Source: Litomosoides sigmodontis (lineage: Eukaryota; Nematoda; Chromadorea; Rhabditida; Onchocercidae). Taken from it: a stretch of DNA of 64,000 bases. The translations under genes were made by a program, and so were the position numbers. Shown in pieces: positions 43,979-58,800 of the stretch. Within the stretch, counting starts at the first letter, position 1; the number at the start of each line of letters is the position of its first letter. The stretch spans positions 1,562,365-1,626,364 of the forward strand of contig OY718806.1 of assembly GCA_963070105.1 (NCBI GenBank), read 5' to 3'. The notes below the pieces were generated by a model. The model saw only the letters and a list, made by a program, of their open reading frames with translations. It was not told the DNA's origin and searched no databases.

Positions 43979-44010
43979 AATTAGAATGGAATGAAGATTC
44001 CATTCTAATT
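43979..44010. repeat. perfect 14-bp hairpin with 4-nt loop
   Basis: Arms 43979-43992 (AATTAGAATGGAAT) and 43997-44010 are exact reverse complements around the loop GAAG. There is no T-run after it and no gene adjacent. It could be a cruciform, a palindromic remnant or a structured RNA element. Confidence 0.75.
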
Positions 44011-46337
44011 CATGATTCATGTATATGTTGTTATTAATAAATTTGATGAATGATTTAAATTTGCAATTCTTAATTCTTTAATTGAAGTAAATTTGTAAAG
44101 GAACGAAAGTCAATTGTTCACATTAGAAAAGTTGCCAATTTATCTATCTCATTTGTGGGAAAAAAAAACAAGTGAATTTTATTGATTAAAATTTCCAGCA
44201 AACTACTACATATAAATTAAAATTGATTAATTTGATGAATTTTTCACTTGGTATGTATGTTTGATTGAAAGATTCTGCAAATTTTTTGCGGCGAAGAAAA
44301 GGAAGCAATGATACTTTTACATTGTTGAAATTTCAACGCTGCCCTATGCATTTCACCTCCCTGTTGTTTACTTTTCGCTCCCATTCTCACTCTCTTTCTC
44401 TCTCACCTTCCTGCTTCTTTAAAATTTTTGCTCATCTTGCTCAAAAGAAAAATGAGTAATAATTGAAAAATTCCTTTATCGGTTCATTAAAGTTCTGAAT
44501 TAAAAATTACAACAGAAAGTGGAGTGAATCATCAAAAATTATTAAAATTTTGACCGTCCAATAAATGACTCAAACAAATATGAATTATCATATTATCAGC
44601 TATTTATCGTTGTTCTCGTTTTTTTAAAAAAAAAAAACGAAGAAACAAGAGAAGACAAACGCGAGTTTTGCAAAGAGTTAAACATATCACTTAGTCCAAA
44701 TAGTTTGTTTAATATTAATGTTCGATGAATAGCGACAAATTTTGAAGTGGTATAACCAATGTCATTCGTACATTTTTTAATTTGCTACATTTTTTTTTTA
44801 TTTTTTGGGAATAAATTTACTAATTTTTAATAGTATAATTAGTATGAATGTTAAATGAAATGAGTATAATTCCAAAATTGCACAATTAATACTAACAGCA
44901 AAAAGCAAATTGAAATGAAATTGCATTATTGCTTTCATTTTGGCATAATTTTTCTCACTGATATCGTTTGATCAATAATTGCAGCAAAAAATTTCTAAAT
45001 GTTTCCTTTCACTCTTGGATTTAATTTGAATTATGTGATATTTTAATTTGGAAACATTCACAGAACTGAATTTGAATTCTGTCGTTTGCCACTCCCATGT
45101 TTTATCGGTCTCTTTGTTGGCGCTTTTTTCTTTGAGATCGTTTTATTCAATTCTTGTTGCTAACCCAATTTTAAACATGCCCATGATTAATTATTTCCTC
45201 GCACTCTTTGATGGCTAGTAACAAAAGAAAACGAAAAAGTTCCACCAAAAAATTTCTGCAAAAAAAAAGTTTTTTTAGCAAATTTTTATCGATGACGATT
45301 TTTTTCCATTCTCCTTATCCTTATCAAAATCATGCATTGATTGCTTGGAAGAGAACTAGAAATACTTATTTAGCATTTTGCAAGAAATTGATAAGATTGA
45401 GTAGGATGAGAAATAAATGAAATTTTATTTGCTATTTCATATTTCCTACGATTGCAGGACATAAAATTGAATGATTGCTTAATTAGCATTAAAATTTAGC
45501 CAATCGAAATTTTATTGTTTATCTAATTTACTTCCAATAAATTTCCCCCAAATTCGTTCACTCATTATTTTTCCCTTTCTTTTTCCTCTTTTCGAACCAA
45601 CTATTCTAGAAATATTGCCACGCCAAGCATTAATGAACAAATAATTATGTAAATTTCAAATTATCATTGCGCAGCGCGTCACGTAACAGTGACGAAAAGA
45701 GACAAGCGTAAGCTTTAATTGTCAAATAAAAAATTAAAAAATAAAACAAAACGTAATAAATAAGCAAGTAAACAAATCAATGAATAAATAAATAAGATGC
45801 ATCTGATCAAACTTAAATTTCGCACAATAGTTGTGGAAAGCTTCTTTTCTGCACAAATCGTTTGCTTTTACTCATCTATCACTAATTTAGCAATTGTTTG
45901 ATGAATTCATTAATTTTTCCCACGGTATTTTAAAATTTAGATTAAAATTTGGGTTGCGAATTGCTTAAGAGAAATTCAAAAACAGCACAAGTAATAGAGA
46001 GAGGGAGAGGGAGAATGTGGAAAAAAAAGAAGTGAGAAAAGAAAGTTTTGATTTCAGTACGAAAATCACTGTTATCGTATCCTCTGATAACAAATATCCT
46101 TCTTCCTCTTAAACTATCATTATCATTCTTATCTCATTCACATTCCTCTCCTATCTCCTATCACACATTTCGTACAATTCAACTTTCATCTGTAATTTTC
46201 ATCCAACGAGTGTTGCATTTTTCTCATTCCCCGTTGCTCCACAATTAATTGTTATCATAACATAACAAATTTATTCCATAAATGCTACTGCCTTTTGTAC
46301 TAAAATTAATTTATGTAAAAATATCAACAAATTATAT

Positions 46338-46690
46338 GTGATTGAAATAGAATTAAATTATTACATGTTTTATTTGGTTATTATATGTTTTAAATTATTA
46401 TATGTTTTATTAAATTATTACGCATTATTCTAATTATTTTAATTATTATATGTTTTATTAAATTGCTATATGTTTTATTCTAATTATTTTAATAATTTCC
46501 TTTTTGTTAATAATTTTACAGTTTTCTTTTTGTGATTGAAATAAAATTAAGTTATAATATGTTTTATTTGGTTATTATATGCTTTAAATTATTATATGTT
46601 TTATTCTATATGTTTTATTAAATTATTATGTTTTATTCTAATTATTTTAATAATTTTCTTTTTGTTAATAATTTTACGGTTTTCTTTTTT
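46338..46690. repeat. diverged tandem duplication of about 190 bp
   Basis: The block beginning TGATTGAAATA and running through ATATGTTTTATTTGGTTATT to TTTTTGTTAATAATTTTAC occurs twice, from about 46339 and from about 46532. Differences are scattered plus one internal deletion in the second copy. Within each copy a shorter phrase (ATTATATGTTTTA) recurs several times. Confidence 0.7.
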
Positions 46691-48523
46691 TTGGAATTTA
46701 ATATTAGCACATCGTTGTAAATTGCATTAGTACTGTTAATAAATGATTTTTCACAGTAGCATTGTTTCGTTCTAACACTATTTAACAGTATTGCTTCTTT
46801 GCTATCCCTTTTTTTGTTTCTCATCTTTTCTTTTCCATTTTTGTTTTCTTTTTTTTTGGCTGCTTTCAAAAAAATTTGTGACCTTGAAATTTTGTAGTTT
46901 TCAGTTATTTAAAAATTTTCATTTTGCCCTCCTCCTCGTCAATTCACGGTTCCTTTATAAGTGCGAAAGAGCGAATCCTGCTGTTTTACTGTCTTAATTT
47001 TCAAGTTTTGATAGTGATTTTGTGCAAAAATCTTTTCACGCATATTTGTTTCCAAATGTTTTTATTCCTTTTTTTTCACTGAAAATAAAAATAAAAGCAA
47101 AAAGTTTTACCTTTGCAAATTTTGACAACAATTTGTTTTCAAAAAAGGAATTCTTCAACAAAGAATGTTCATTTTTCGAATTAAAAATCGAATTCCTCTC
47201 TTTTTTCTGTTTATTTAAATTATTTAATTTAAAAATTTAGAATTACTGAGTGGGCAAAAAAAATGATTACAATGATTTTTTTAGGAATTTAATCATTTAG
47301 AAGTAATCGGAACTTTCAAGATAACGAAAAAGTTGAAGGAGAAAGTTATTTCAAAAATTGTACCAATTGTGAAAGTTCAATTAACTGATATTCATTATAA
47401 CGTTCGAAAAAAATCACACAACTAAATTTATGAAATTTATTTCAAATTCAAATTTATAATTGACCTATCTGTCACAACCTCACATTGTCATTCCACCACA
47501 TTTTCCTTCAATTCCGTTTCGGCTCATCCATTTCATCTCTCTCTCTCTCCCTCTTCCTCATCTTTCATTGCCATCATTCACATCCGTTTCTCAGATAACC
47601 TGTTTTACCTCATCCCTCTTTTCCTCCCATTACACTCTCATACTTTACATTTTGATAATTTGAAACAGTTTTACGTTACACGATAAATTCGCCACCAATT
47701 TTTTGTTTTAATTGTTAAATTAACAGTAACTTTCTCTTTTCATCCTATTAAATATCAAATGCATTTTATTTCGTTTTTTTTCTTCTTCTACCGAACTATT
47801 GATTTTATAATTAATCTTCAATGTGTGTAATTTGTACAATAAATATGTTTTTTGCAACCAATGAAATTAGCAAATGAATAATAAAGGATTAGTTAGGATC
47901 TTTTTTGCATAATTTGGCAAAATTTTGAATTAAACTCTTTTACATATTTTTTTTAAATCATTGTTTTAAAAATAGAGCAAAATGGATGATTGAACCTAAG
48001 AATTTCTCAATTGTAACTTATTATGGATGTATAATTAGAATTCAATTCGGAATTTAATTTACACAATTTGTGAAACTATGCGCTAAAAAAAATCTAACTT
48101 CCGTCCACATGCCACTTTAGGAGTAAAATTTGAAATTGATTTGAAATTTAATTTATATTCATTATAAAAAAAAATTAGTATGTGCCACTTTTCATGTTTC
48201 TTTATTTCGCATTAAATTTGTCTGCTTCGCATTGTGTCGCAAAATTTTTTTATCTTATTCTTATCATGCTATTTCCATTCTTTTCATTCCTCTCTCTCTC
48301 TCCCTCTCTCCGTGTTATGAACAATTTTTATTAGAACGCTTTTTTAACTTTCTCTTCTTCTCCTATCTTTTATCATATCAGTGTAGAATGTGATGAATAC
48401 ATGAATAATGTAGTTCCTTTTTTATTCTAGCAAGAAGAAAATGAAAAGCAAAGTGGCCTTTAAAAAACAAAAAGAGGGGGAATCGTTCTATATGATGCTC
48501 TAAACGATGACTCATTCGCAGAA

Positions 48524-48554
<31 letters not shown>

Positions 48555-49754
48555 GAGGGAGAATAAGATTGATGACAGTTTGGTGACAATATATAATGAC
48601 GGTAGGATGAAATTTTATAACTGATTAACCGATGAAGCGTCCGGTTTCTTTCGTATTCACCAAAAAAAAAAAACGAAAATTTCTTTTTCTCTTATCCCTT
48701 TCTCTACCACTTTTTTTCTTATTAAGAAATTATTTGGATTAGAAATATAATTTAGTCATTTTAGCTATCCTAATCAATTATGTACAATAGGATAGAAAGT
48801 TTCAGTGAGTTTTTCCTTTAATTTTATTTCCTTTTGTTAAATTGCATTTCTAACTAAATTACAAAAAATTTTTGACATTGATAAACAAATTCTCGCAAAT
48901 TATTTTGTTGTAAAAAAATATTTTAATGCAACTTGTTAGTTCATTGCTGTAAAATTTACTTATACTTATTGCTAGTCAAATTCCAAAAATTCGCTTTTAA
49001 GATTTTTCTTGTCCATGGGCGGAAGTTCGAAAAGATTGCATTGGTAAATTTATTCACATATTATTTCGAAGAATTAAATTAAAATTTGAATAAATTTATT
49101 CATTTTCATTTTCCTATCTTCATTAGCGAACCACAGCATTCACACGACAGTTGGCTAAAGGGAGAGTAAATTATTCTAACGCTCACTTAGTTGACGACAA
49201 GTGAGAAGTGAAAATGGAATTTATTGAAGTCTGCTCATTCCCTCAATATGTTTCCATAATTTTTGTGTGTGCAAAAATTTTGTTAACTAATATTTTTAAA
49301 CGATTTATTTTCTCACTTTAAACAATTTGCAATTGAATTATCAGTGGGAAATTTCAGTCCACAAGAAATGTTCGTTTCAACAATTGTTTTTGAAGTATGA
49401 TTAATTGTGAAAATTGTCGTTCGTTTTTCCTCTTCAATGCTCTTTAAAATACGGTCAATTACAAATGAAATTTAAAACATGAATGTTAATTACTTTTTGG
49501 AAAAAAAAAACATCATCTTGCTGATAATTTTTAGCATTCAAAACAAACATTAATCATACTACACTTATCATTACAACTACTGCAAGTGATATGAGATATC
49601 ATCTTGTCCAATTTCGTTTTTTTCTCACAATCTTTTCCATAATTTAATTTTGTTTTAATGAATGTGCACAACGATGTCGGAAGTATTTCCAGTTACTTTG
49701 ATAATTTTCCACATTATTATTGTCATTTCGTATACAAAACAGCACTAATAAGAG

Positions 49755-49756
<2 letters not shown>

Positions 49757-49791
<35 letters not shown>

Positions 49792-49792
49792 G
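49757..49792. repeat. (CT)n microsatellite
   Basis: CT repeat with single interruptions. Confidence 0.9.
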
Positions 49793-50114
49793 TTTCTTTT
49801 TTGCTGTGTAATCTCAATCAACTTCCAGTAATTTCTGTTAATTCTATTCTAATGTCGCAAAAAGAGTTATATAGCCGTAAGTTAGCTTTCGTTATCTATG
49901 CAACGATAGCATCATCCTATGTGAACTAAATTCTAATTTAATTAATTAAAAGAAGAGAAAGCGAAATGATGTGATTAATGTTGAAAGATATTTAACGAGA
50001 AATATAGCTGGAACAGGTGGAATTGATGATGTTTGGTTGGAACGAAAATGTTCCGATAAAATTTGTGAAACGAAATAGCAAATGCTTCTTCAATTCATCC
50101 TTTCTCCCCTTCTA

Positions 50115-50162
<48 letters not shown>
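50115..50162. repeat. (CT)n microsatellite
   Basis: CT repeat with one TTT interruption, about 24 units; one of several pyrimidine tracts between 47.5 and 55.5 kb. Confidence 0.9.
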
Positions 50163-51876
50163 CCCTTCCCCTCGCTTTTTTCCTCTTCCGAAAAAACAAT
50201 GCACCAATTACTAGGCTCTAATAATGTATGGTAAATATTCATTTATGGACGAATTTACCCTGTCAATCAATATGTCATTAGTGATCAATTAATAAATGAA
50301 TAATTTCATTTTAATTACTTCTATTTTCAAAAAAAAAGTTAATTGAAATAGCGATCAGTTTAATGATCATTGATGGAATCAATTTTCACCAAAAGCCTTG
50401 AAAGTGATGCGCAGTTGATGAGGAGTCGTTGAGAAATTTATGAATTTTGAAATGGTATAGTTGGGGAATGAAAAATGTGAAAAAAAAAAATGTGATAATA
50501 TACCGTAAAGGATTCATTGATCGATCATGCCATCATCACATTTACCCTTTCATCTATCCTATCAATTATCAGTAATGTTTGTCACACTTTTTAACGTCAA
50601 TGTCATTTCCATTCTCATCTCTCCTCCCCTGCCCACACACACCCACGTCCCCTTCTGAAGCACTCCGACATATTTTATCAAAAAATTTAAAAATCAAAAA
50701 ATCGTTCGTATGAGCAATGTATCTTTTTTTGTTGTTGTTGTTTAGATATTTAACCAATAATAGTTTGTGGTGCAAAGTTCAAAAACAAAAAAAAAAAACT
50801 AAAAAGAAACAGAGACAGAGAGAGAGAGGGAGAGAGAGAGCAAGGAAGAACGAGAGAAGGAAGGCTTATAGCATACAGAAAAATTTTTAAAAATTTTTCA
50901 CTCCCATTTTCTCACTTTTTCCCCGAATGGATTAACTAGCCAACAATTTGGTAGCGTACTTTTGTCGATCGAATTTCTTTATTTACAAATAGCAGCAATG
51001 TACCTTTTTACTCATTTTCCTCCTAAATGATATTTTCTTTAAATTATTCAAATTGTTTCACTGATAATTTTATTGTTGTCCCATTAATCATTTAAATAAT
51101 TTAATTGAAAATTGAAAACTTTACTACTTTAATTGTTGAAGTAACAAGGTAATGCACACATATAAGGTTTTCAAAAAATTTTTTGATGTACAAATAAGAG
51201 TAGTGTAATTTGATTGGATGGAATTGTTCTTTTCTTTTTTAAAATGTGTTTTTTTAAAAAATAATGAATTGATTAATGCGAAATTCAAATCCTAACATTC
51301 AAATTTATCTACGGAAAAAAAAGCAATGTCGGTTTCCTGGTTGTTGTTGTCGATGTTGTTGCTGTTTAGATTTGTAGCAAAATAAAATGCTTCCAAACAT
51401 TAACTACGAATAATTGATTTCGTTGAATTATATTTTCCCGCTGACATATTTTACCAAATTTCTCAACTAGAACAAAATTTCGGAAATTTTTTTTTTAATT
51501 ACTGAAGAAAAATTTGCGAATTCAGGCATTTCATTCCTAACTGTTCCTAATTCATGCATTTCATCTCCTAAACAAAAATCAAGGTTTTTTTTTCTACTAT
51601 TACTATTTGATGTAATTGTTGAAATTGTTGAACATTATCACTACATTATTTTTTTGTGGCAAATTTTTAAATTTGCTAAAATTATTATTGATGAATGAAA
51701 ATCGCTGAAAATTGTCATCAACAATGTCTTAATTGACTGAAACATACGATGCAAGCTGCACTATGTGTAGTGATAATCGTCGAAATAATAATTCATCCAT
51801 TGTCTCTTTTTTTTGCTATAGCAATGATAATGATGATGACGATGATAAGATGATAATGACGATAATTATGGCAATA

Positions 51877-52063
<187 letters not shown>

Positions 52064-52109
52064 GATGATGATGATGGTGATGATGATAATGATGATAATG
52101 ATGATGATA

Positions 52110-54050
<1,941 letters not shown>

Positions 54051-55127
54051 AATCATAATAATAATAATAAATCATAATAAATCATAGCAGTGATAATAAT
54101 GTTAGTAATAAGAATAACAAATTGCTAATAGACGCTGCTCTTGCATCGTACTGTATTTTAAATGTAATTTTATCGCTTGATTAAAATTTATCATTTTTAA
54201 TCTATTACTGTGGTTGGGTTTTAAAATAGGAAATGGTAATAATTTGGAAGGAAGGATTCTTTATTATTCGTTTCCTAATGCTTGCTTTCTTTTTTTTTCT
54301 CTTTTGCTTCTGTTAAACCATTTCACATTGAAAATCACTGATATAGACATATAATTCATAATTGGAAATGCATCGTTCTAAATTTGAAATGAAAAAATGA
54401 CTGCATATAAGCTTAAAAATAGTAAGTGCAAAAGATGGCGTTTTTTTTCGTAATTATTTTATTAGCCGTTCGCTTAGATAGTCGTATGGCATAGCGCTGG
54501 TTTAGATGCTTTTATTGTTACATTTATTTGAATGGCATGCGAAAGAAATCCTCTCCTCATAAATCACAAAATTTTAAATTGTTTAAATTGCGTAAAAAAC
54601 ATGAAATGTATTGTTTCAACACTTCTATGTGTACGTGTGTCCTTGTTCTTGTGCCAAAGAAGAAGAAACAAAAAAGTGAAATAGATGAGAGCTTTTTATT
54701 TTTTAAAAATATGCTATAATTTTATTTTAAATGTAAATGTGAGCTAATATTTACTTCCTTTCACTATTTAAAAATATATCTTTTGACTTAAATTAATTAC
54801 TTATCATTTAACGTGTTTTATTACTTGCCATTTAACTTTCTAATCCCTTTCTTTTTTCTGCCTCTCTCTCTTCTCTCTCTCTCTCTCCTTCCCTACCTCC
54901 GTCTATATCCTTCTCTTCTTTAATGCACTACTTCGATACTAAATAAAAAATTTTTCATGTTAATTTACAGAAAAAAGTTTCCTATTAATTAAGGTTAAGA
55001 CATTCGGAAGCATTTAAAAAAAATTTTTTTTAAATTACATTTGAATTATTACATGCTACTGTTGAAATTTCACCAAAATAATAAGTTAAAACAAAGGCAA
55101 AAAAAGAAGGAAGAGGAAAGACAGTGT

Positions 55128-55187
<60 letters not shown>

Positions 55188-55355
55188 ATAAAAGAAAGAA
55201 ACTGAATGAATTGGAAAAGCTTCCGCAAAAAAAGAACTGCCAAATTTCACTTTTCTTCAATTTCATTCATCATCAAGACCGTTTCGTTCATCAGCTAGTT
55301 GGGTAATCAATCACTATTGTTATCGGCAGCTTATCCTAATCATTCCTATGTTTAG
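54051..55355. other. upstream region of the Dok-like gene, no gene seen
   Basis: AT-rich sequence with CT tracts near 54863-54890 and a (TG)n microsatellite at 55132-55184. Open frames such as 54528-54719 are Lys-rich and unconvincing. The promoter of the Dok-like gene may lie here; no core element is recognisable. Confidence 0.45.
55132..55184. repeat. (TG)n dinucleotide microsatellite, about 26 units
   Basis: Uninterrupted TG after a short TCTG lead-in. Confidence 0.95.
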
Positions 55356-55435
55356 ACTTGTTCCGCTACCGCAACCCTTCCTACAAACTATCGGATGTTG
55401 AACGTATGCTGAGAAAAAATCGGATATCCGATTTA
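55356..55435 (+). other. candidate 5' exon of the Dok-like gene
   Basis: Between a good acceptor (cctatgtttag) and a donor (gtattt at 55436) lies an open, GC-richer stretch reading LFRYRNPSYKLSDVERMLRK. Used to 55435 it would only be leader, because the frame does not continue into the Dok exon. An internal donor at 55404 (GAAC, gtatgc) would join in frame to 55880 and extend the N-terminus with DVERAMEPVYD. It may instead be unrelated. Confidence 0.35.
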
Positions 55436-55707
55436 GTATTTCATTTCTCTGTTAATGTAATCTTGCAAACTCTTTCTCCCTCTCCCACTCTCTCTCTCTC
55501 TCTCTCTTCTTGTCATATCTTACAATATTTACAGTTTTAAGGGGAGATTTTGGTGGCGTTTATTGTCGTATTTAGCTGAAAGAATCTACTGCTGTTGTTG
55601 TTGTTGTTGTTCATTTAGGATTTTTTAATTTATTAAATTAGAAATATTAGTTGATTTTTGATTTGATGCATTCTTTTCATCTTCATAATAAATAGCTTGA
55701 AGAAGCA

Positions 55708-55777
55708 TTTTTGAAATTACCTCAATATTAATTATCTTCCACTCCAGTGATATTCAACATTGAGGTAATTTCAAAAA
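55708..55777. repeat. 19-bp perfect inverted repeat, 32-bp spacer
   Basis: Left arm 55708-55726 (TTTTTGAAATTACCTCAAT) and right arm 55759-55777 are exact reverse complements. The right arm is flanked by further A residues. It lies 107 bp upstream of the Dok-like start codon, between the candidate 5' exon and the first coding exon. It could fold as a hairpin in the pre-mRNA or be a small mobile-element remnant; no target-site duplication is evident. Confidence 0.75.
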
Positions 55778-55870
55778 AAACACTAGTTCAATTTTGATTT
55801 AAATTAAAACAATGTCGAATTGTTATGCATGTTATTTCTAAAATACCGTATTCTCTTACAATATTATTTT

Positions 55871-55884
55871 AAAATTTAGGAGCG
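55871..55884 (+). promoter_or_regulatory. splice acceptor five bases before the Dok-like start, possible spliced-leader site
   Basis: AAAATTTAG ends at 55879 and is followed by GAGCG and the ATG at 55885. In nematodes an acceptor this close to the start codon, with no clear upstream donor, typically receives the SL1 leader. A cis-spliced leader exon (55356-55435) is the alternative. Confidence 0.5.
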
Positions 55885-58800
55885 ATGGAACCAGTGTATG
55901 ATGGCACAGTACATGTTTTTCAAGGACGATTTTTTTCGGTATGTTTAGAAATTTTTTAAAATTTCATTCGTTTTATGCTAGTGACAAATTCAGTAGGAAT
56001 GTTCAGTTGTTTCAATTCAGTGGGAATTTAATTCAGTTCGAAAATTGAGGGGAGAACTGTATTTGTTTACAGCATTGTAATAATCTACTGATAATTAGAC
56101 ATCTAATTTGACAAGGAACACAGATCGATTGATATTAATTACAAATTAAGGAAATTGTTAAAATTATGCATTTTTGTTAATTTATATTATGAAAATATTC
56201 ATGTCGTAATAATTTCATTGTGCTGAAAACTCAGTCAGTCTATGCAAGTATAATTAAATTAGTTTTTCCTTTTTTTTTGTTACTTCCCTCTCCCTCTCTC
56301 GATCAGTTTAATTATCAATGCAACAAATTAGAAATTCTTTTCGTCACCGACGATTTGAGTAAAATATTTCTTTCCACTCGTTTTGCATCAAAAATTCTTT
56401 ATTTTTGCTATTAGTAGTTGAATTTAACAAAGACAAGGAAAAGTGAACGATGAAAGTATTTTTTTTAATGGGATAGCGGAATGAGTGTTGAAATTAAACT
56501 TGAATTTTGCTTAATTTCACTGAAGTAGCCTTTGCATATGGGCATATAATTGTAAAAATTCATACAAGCATAAATTAAAATATTATTTTCATCTTTTAAA
56601 ATTCCATTTCACATCTTCTCACTTATCCTCAATCCAAATTTTCCATTTGATCATCCCTGAGCAGTCCATTTAATTTTGTTTTTTTTTATTATTTCTTTTA
56701 TTTAAAAAAAAAACGAATGAAAAATAAATTTTAAAGAATTTCAAAAATTTTTTTCATTCATAATTGCATGATGTTATGTTGTAATTAAAAACATTTTTTT
56801 TTTACATGCTAAGAAAATAATTTTAATTGCGCATAAAACGCGCGCGCACACACACACACACGCACACGTTTAATACTGAAATTCTTTACGTGTAGAAGTG
56901 GAAACGATTCAAAGGTGCGGTGTTTGAGGAAAATATGACAGGACGTGCACGTCTTGAAATTTATACCACAGGTTCACAGCTTGCAACGCTAACACCCTCG
57001 AAAACAATTATTCTGGGCGAATGTGTTGCGATTCGGATTGCTCATTTCCGGAATGCTCTCAGCGGTATTGCTTTTTATTTTTCCACTTCTTCCTCTTCTT
57101 CATTCAAATAACTATCCTTTTTTGTTTTCCTGTTGGAAATTTTTACCCATTTTAATTAATTTGAGTAATTAGAGAGGGTCAGAAGGGACGATATGGCCAA
57201 TGTTCCAGCCGATAATCATTTGTATTCTCAACGTGATATCGGCAATTATTGTATTTGTCAACTAACTGATATCCTTCAGGATTTTCGCCTCCGTTTATTT
57301 TGACGTTTTTTTTTTTTTAATTTAATGAAGCGATCTTCAGCTTTAGCATTTGCAAAACGTTTGGAAATCGTAGACAAATAGCATTTTGGAAATCTTTTTC
57401 TTTTGAGGTAATATAGCACTTTAATGAGTTCAATTTTTCATATTATTACTGGCAGGGAATAATTAAGTGTCAAGTTTAAAGTGAAAAAATTGAGGCTTTT
57501 TGGGATTTATTTGTTAGACGCTGTTATTATTGCTATTATTACTATTATCAACTATCTGTATTTTATTTTTTAGCAATTATTATTATTGCCACTATTATTT
57601 ATTCTTATTAAAAATGGTGATATACTGACAATTATGGGCGCAATTATAGTCATGCTTGTACTTATTACTGTTGTAAATTATGATGTTTTTAATCGTAATC
57701 AATATTACAGTCAATAACTCGTGGTTTCTTTTTGTCATGTTCCTTTCATCCAATAATTAATAAATATATCGATGATTTAAATTTTATCTCAAACATACTT
57801 GTTACTTTAATTTGAAATTTCTTTTTTTTTTGCTAGATGATAATCGAATCATTCAAATTCAACCAAGAAATGCTCCGGTATTGTTAATTGCTGTGGAAAA
57901 TGTGGAAGAATGGCATTATGTTTTGTGCAAAGTGGCATTTCCGGATCAGGTTTTTTTTCCCTTTTTTGCCGTCATTTACAGCTTTTGTAATTTTAATGTA
58001 ATAACATATATGCAAAAAAAAAAGAGTGTTCTAAAGTATAGCAAGCATTTATGCGGTGGCATTTAATGGTGAAAATTTTGTCACCTTCAAAGTACGGTAC
58101 GGAAATAATCGAAATCATGTGTCTGAAGAATTTGTATTTTTTTTTTGATATTTGAGTTCCATCCATCCACGTATATTCATTCCCATCTTTTTCACTTTTT
58201 TTTTCCCCCTCCTCTGCCTCCTCGTCCTTCACGTGCTCCTCGTTTTCCTTTCTCTCTCTCTCTCTCTCAATCAATGAATCACACAATATGATAATTGTGA
58301 TAGAGTTAATTAACGTGAAAGAGTAGTTGAAGAGAAAAAAAAAAAGAAAGAACGGAAAATGAAATTTTTGTTTGCTATATTTTGAAACGATTGTGATAAA
58401 TAGAATGAAATTTCAGTTTGCTTCAATTGGTACACATCCATCTTCTTCACTATCCACAAATTCCAACGATGAATATGATGTTCCGTGGGACTGTATGTTT
58501 TCATCTTTTTCACGTTTTTTTTTTCTTTATCCACCTTCTTCCTCGTCCTCCTCCCTCCTCCTTGTGCACCTTTCTGCCAATCAATGATTGCTGTTTAATA
58601 ATTTTGAATGAAATTAGTCGTGTACAGTAATAATTTCTATCTTCAACATGTGTTTACCATTGTAGTGTTAATTTCAGTAAGTCGTATTCCGGTTTTGCTA
58701 GAAAGTAACAAAAACATTCATCGTATGAAAATTCCGGAAGGAAATTACGAGATTAGTTTTGGCGATTCGATTTTCCTGAAAAATGGATTTAGTTGCGTTG

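Larger units (their letters stand above)
42504..51876. other. long gene-poor region downstream of the RhoGEF
   Basis: After the RhoGEF 3' end I find no frame with domain character or good splice context on either strand. The region contains pyrimidine or purine microsatellites (42812-42872, 43859-43877, 48523-48556, 49757-49792, 50115-50162, 50813-50840). It also has a perfect hairpin (43979-44010) and a diverged AT-rich duplication (46338-46690). Other open frames are Phe/Leu/Ser-rich or Lys/Asn-rich and look random. Confidence 0.5.
55894..57949 (+). other. PH domain of the Dok-like protein
   Basis: Three exons. The first strand is YDGTVHVFQGRFF, then KWKRFKGAVF, RARLEIYTTG, IILGECVAIRIA and DNRIIQIQPRNAPVLLIAVE. 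The C-terminal helix has the invariant Trp (VENVEEWHYVLCKVAF). Basic residues K19, K21, R22 and K24 in the first loop could contact phosphoinositides, by analogy with other PH domains. Confidence 0.88.

Noticed and set aside
45208..45420. Plus-strand basic 70-codon frame
   Set aside because: Lys-rich by base composition; ends without any signal and is isolated.
57181..57300. GC-richer stretch inside Dok-like intron 2 that might be an extra exon
   Set aside because: The PH domain is continuous across the 57064/57837 junction with matching phase, and inserting this stretch would break the strand order; in-frame stops are present.
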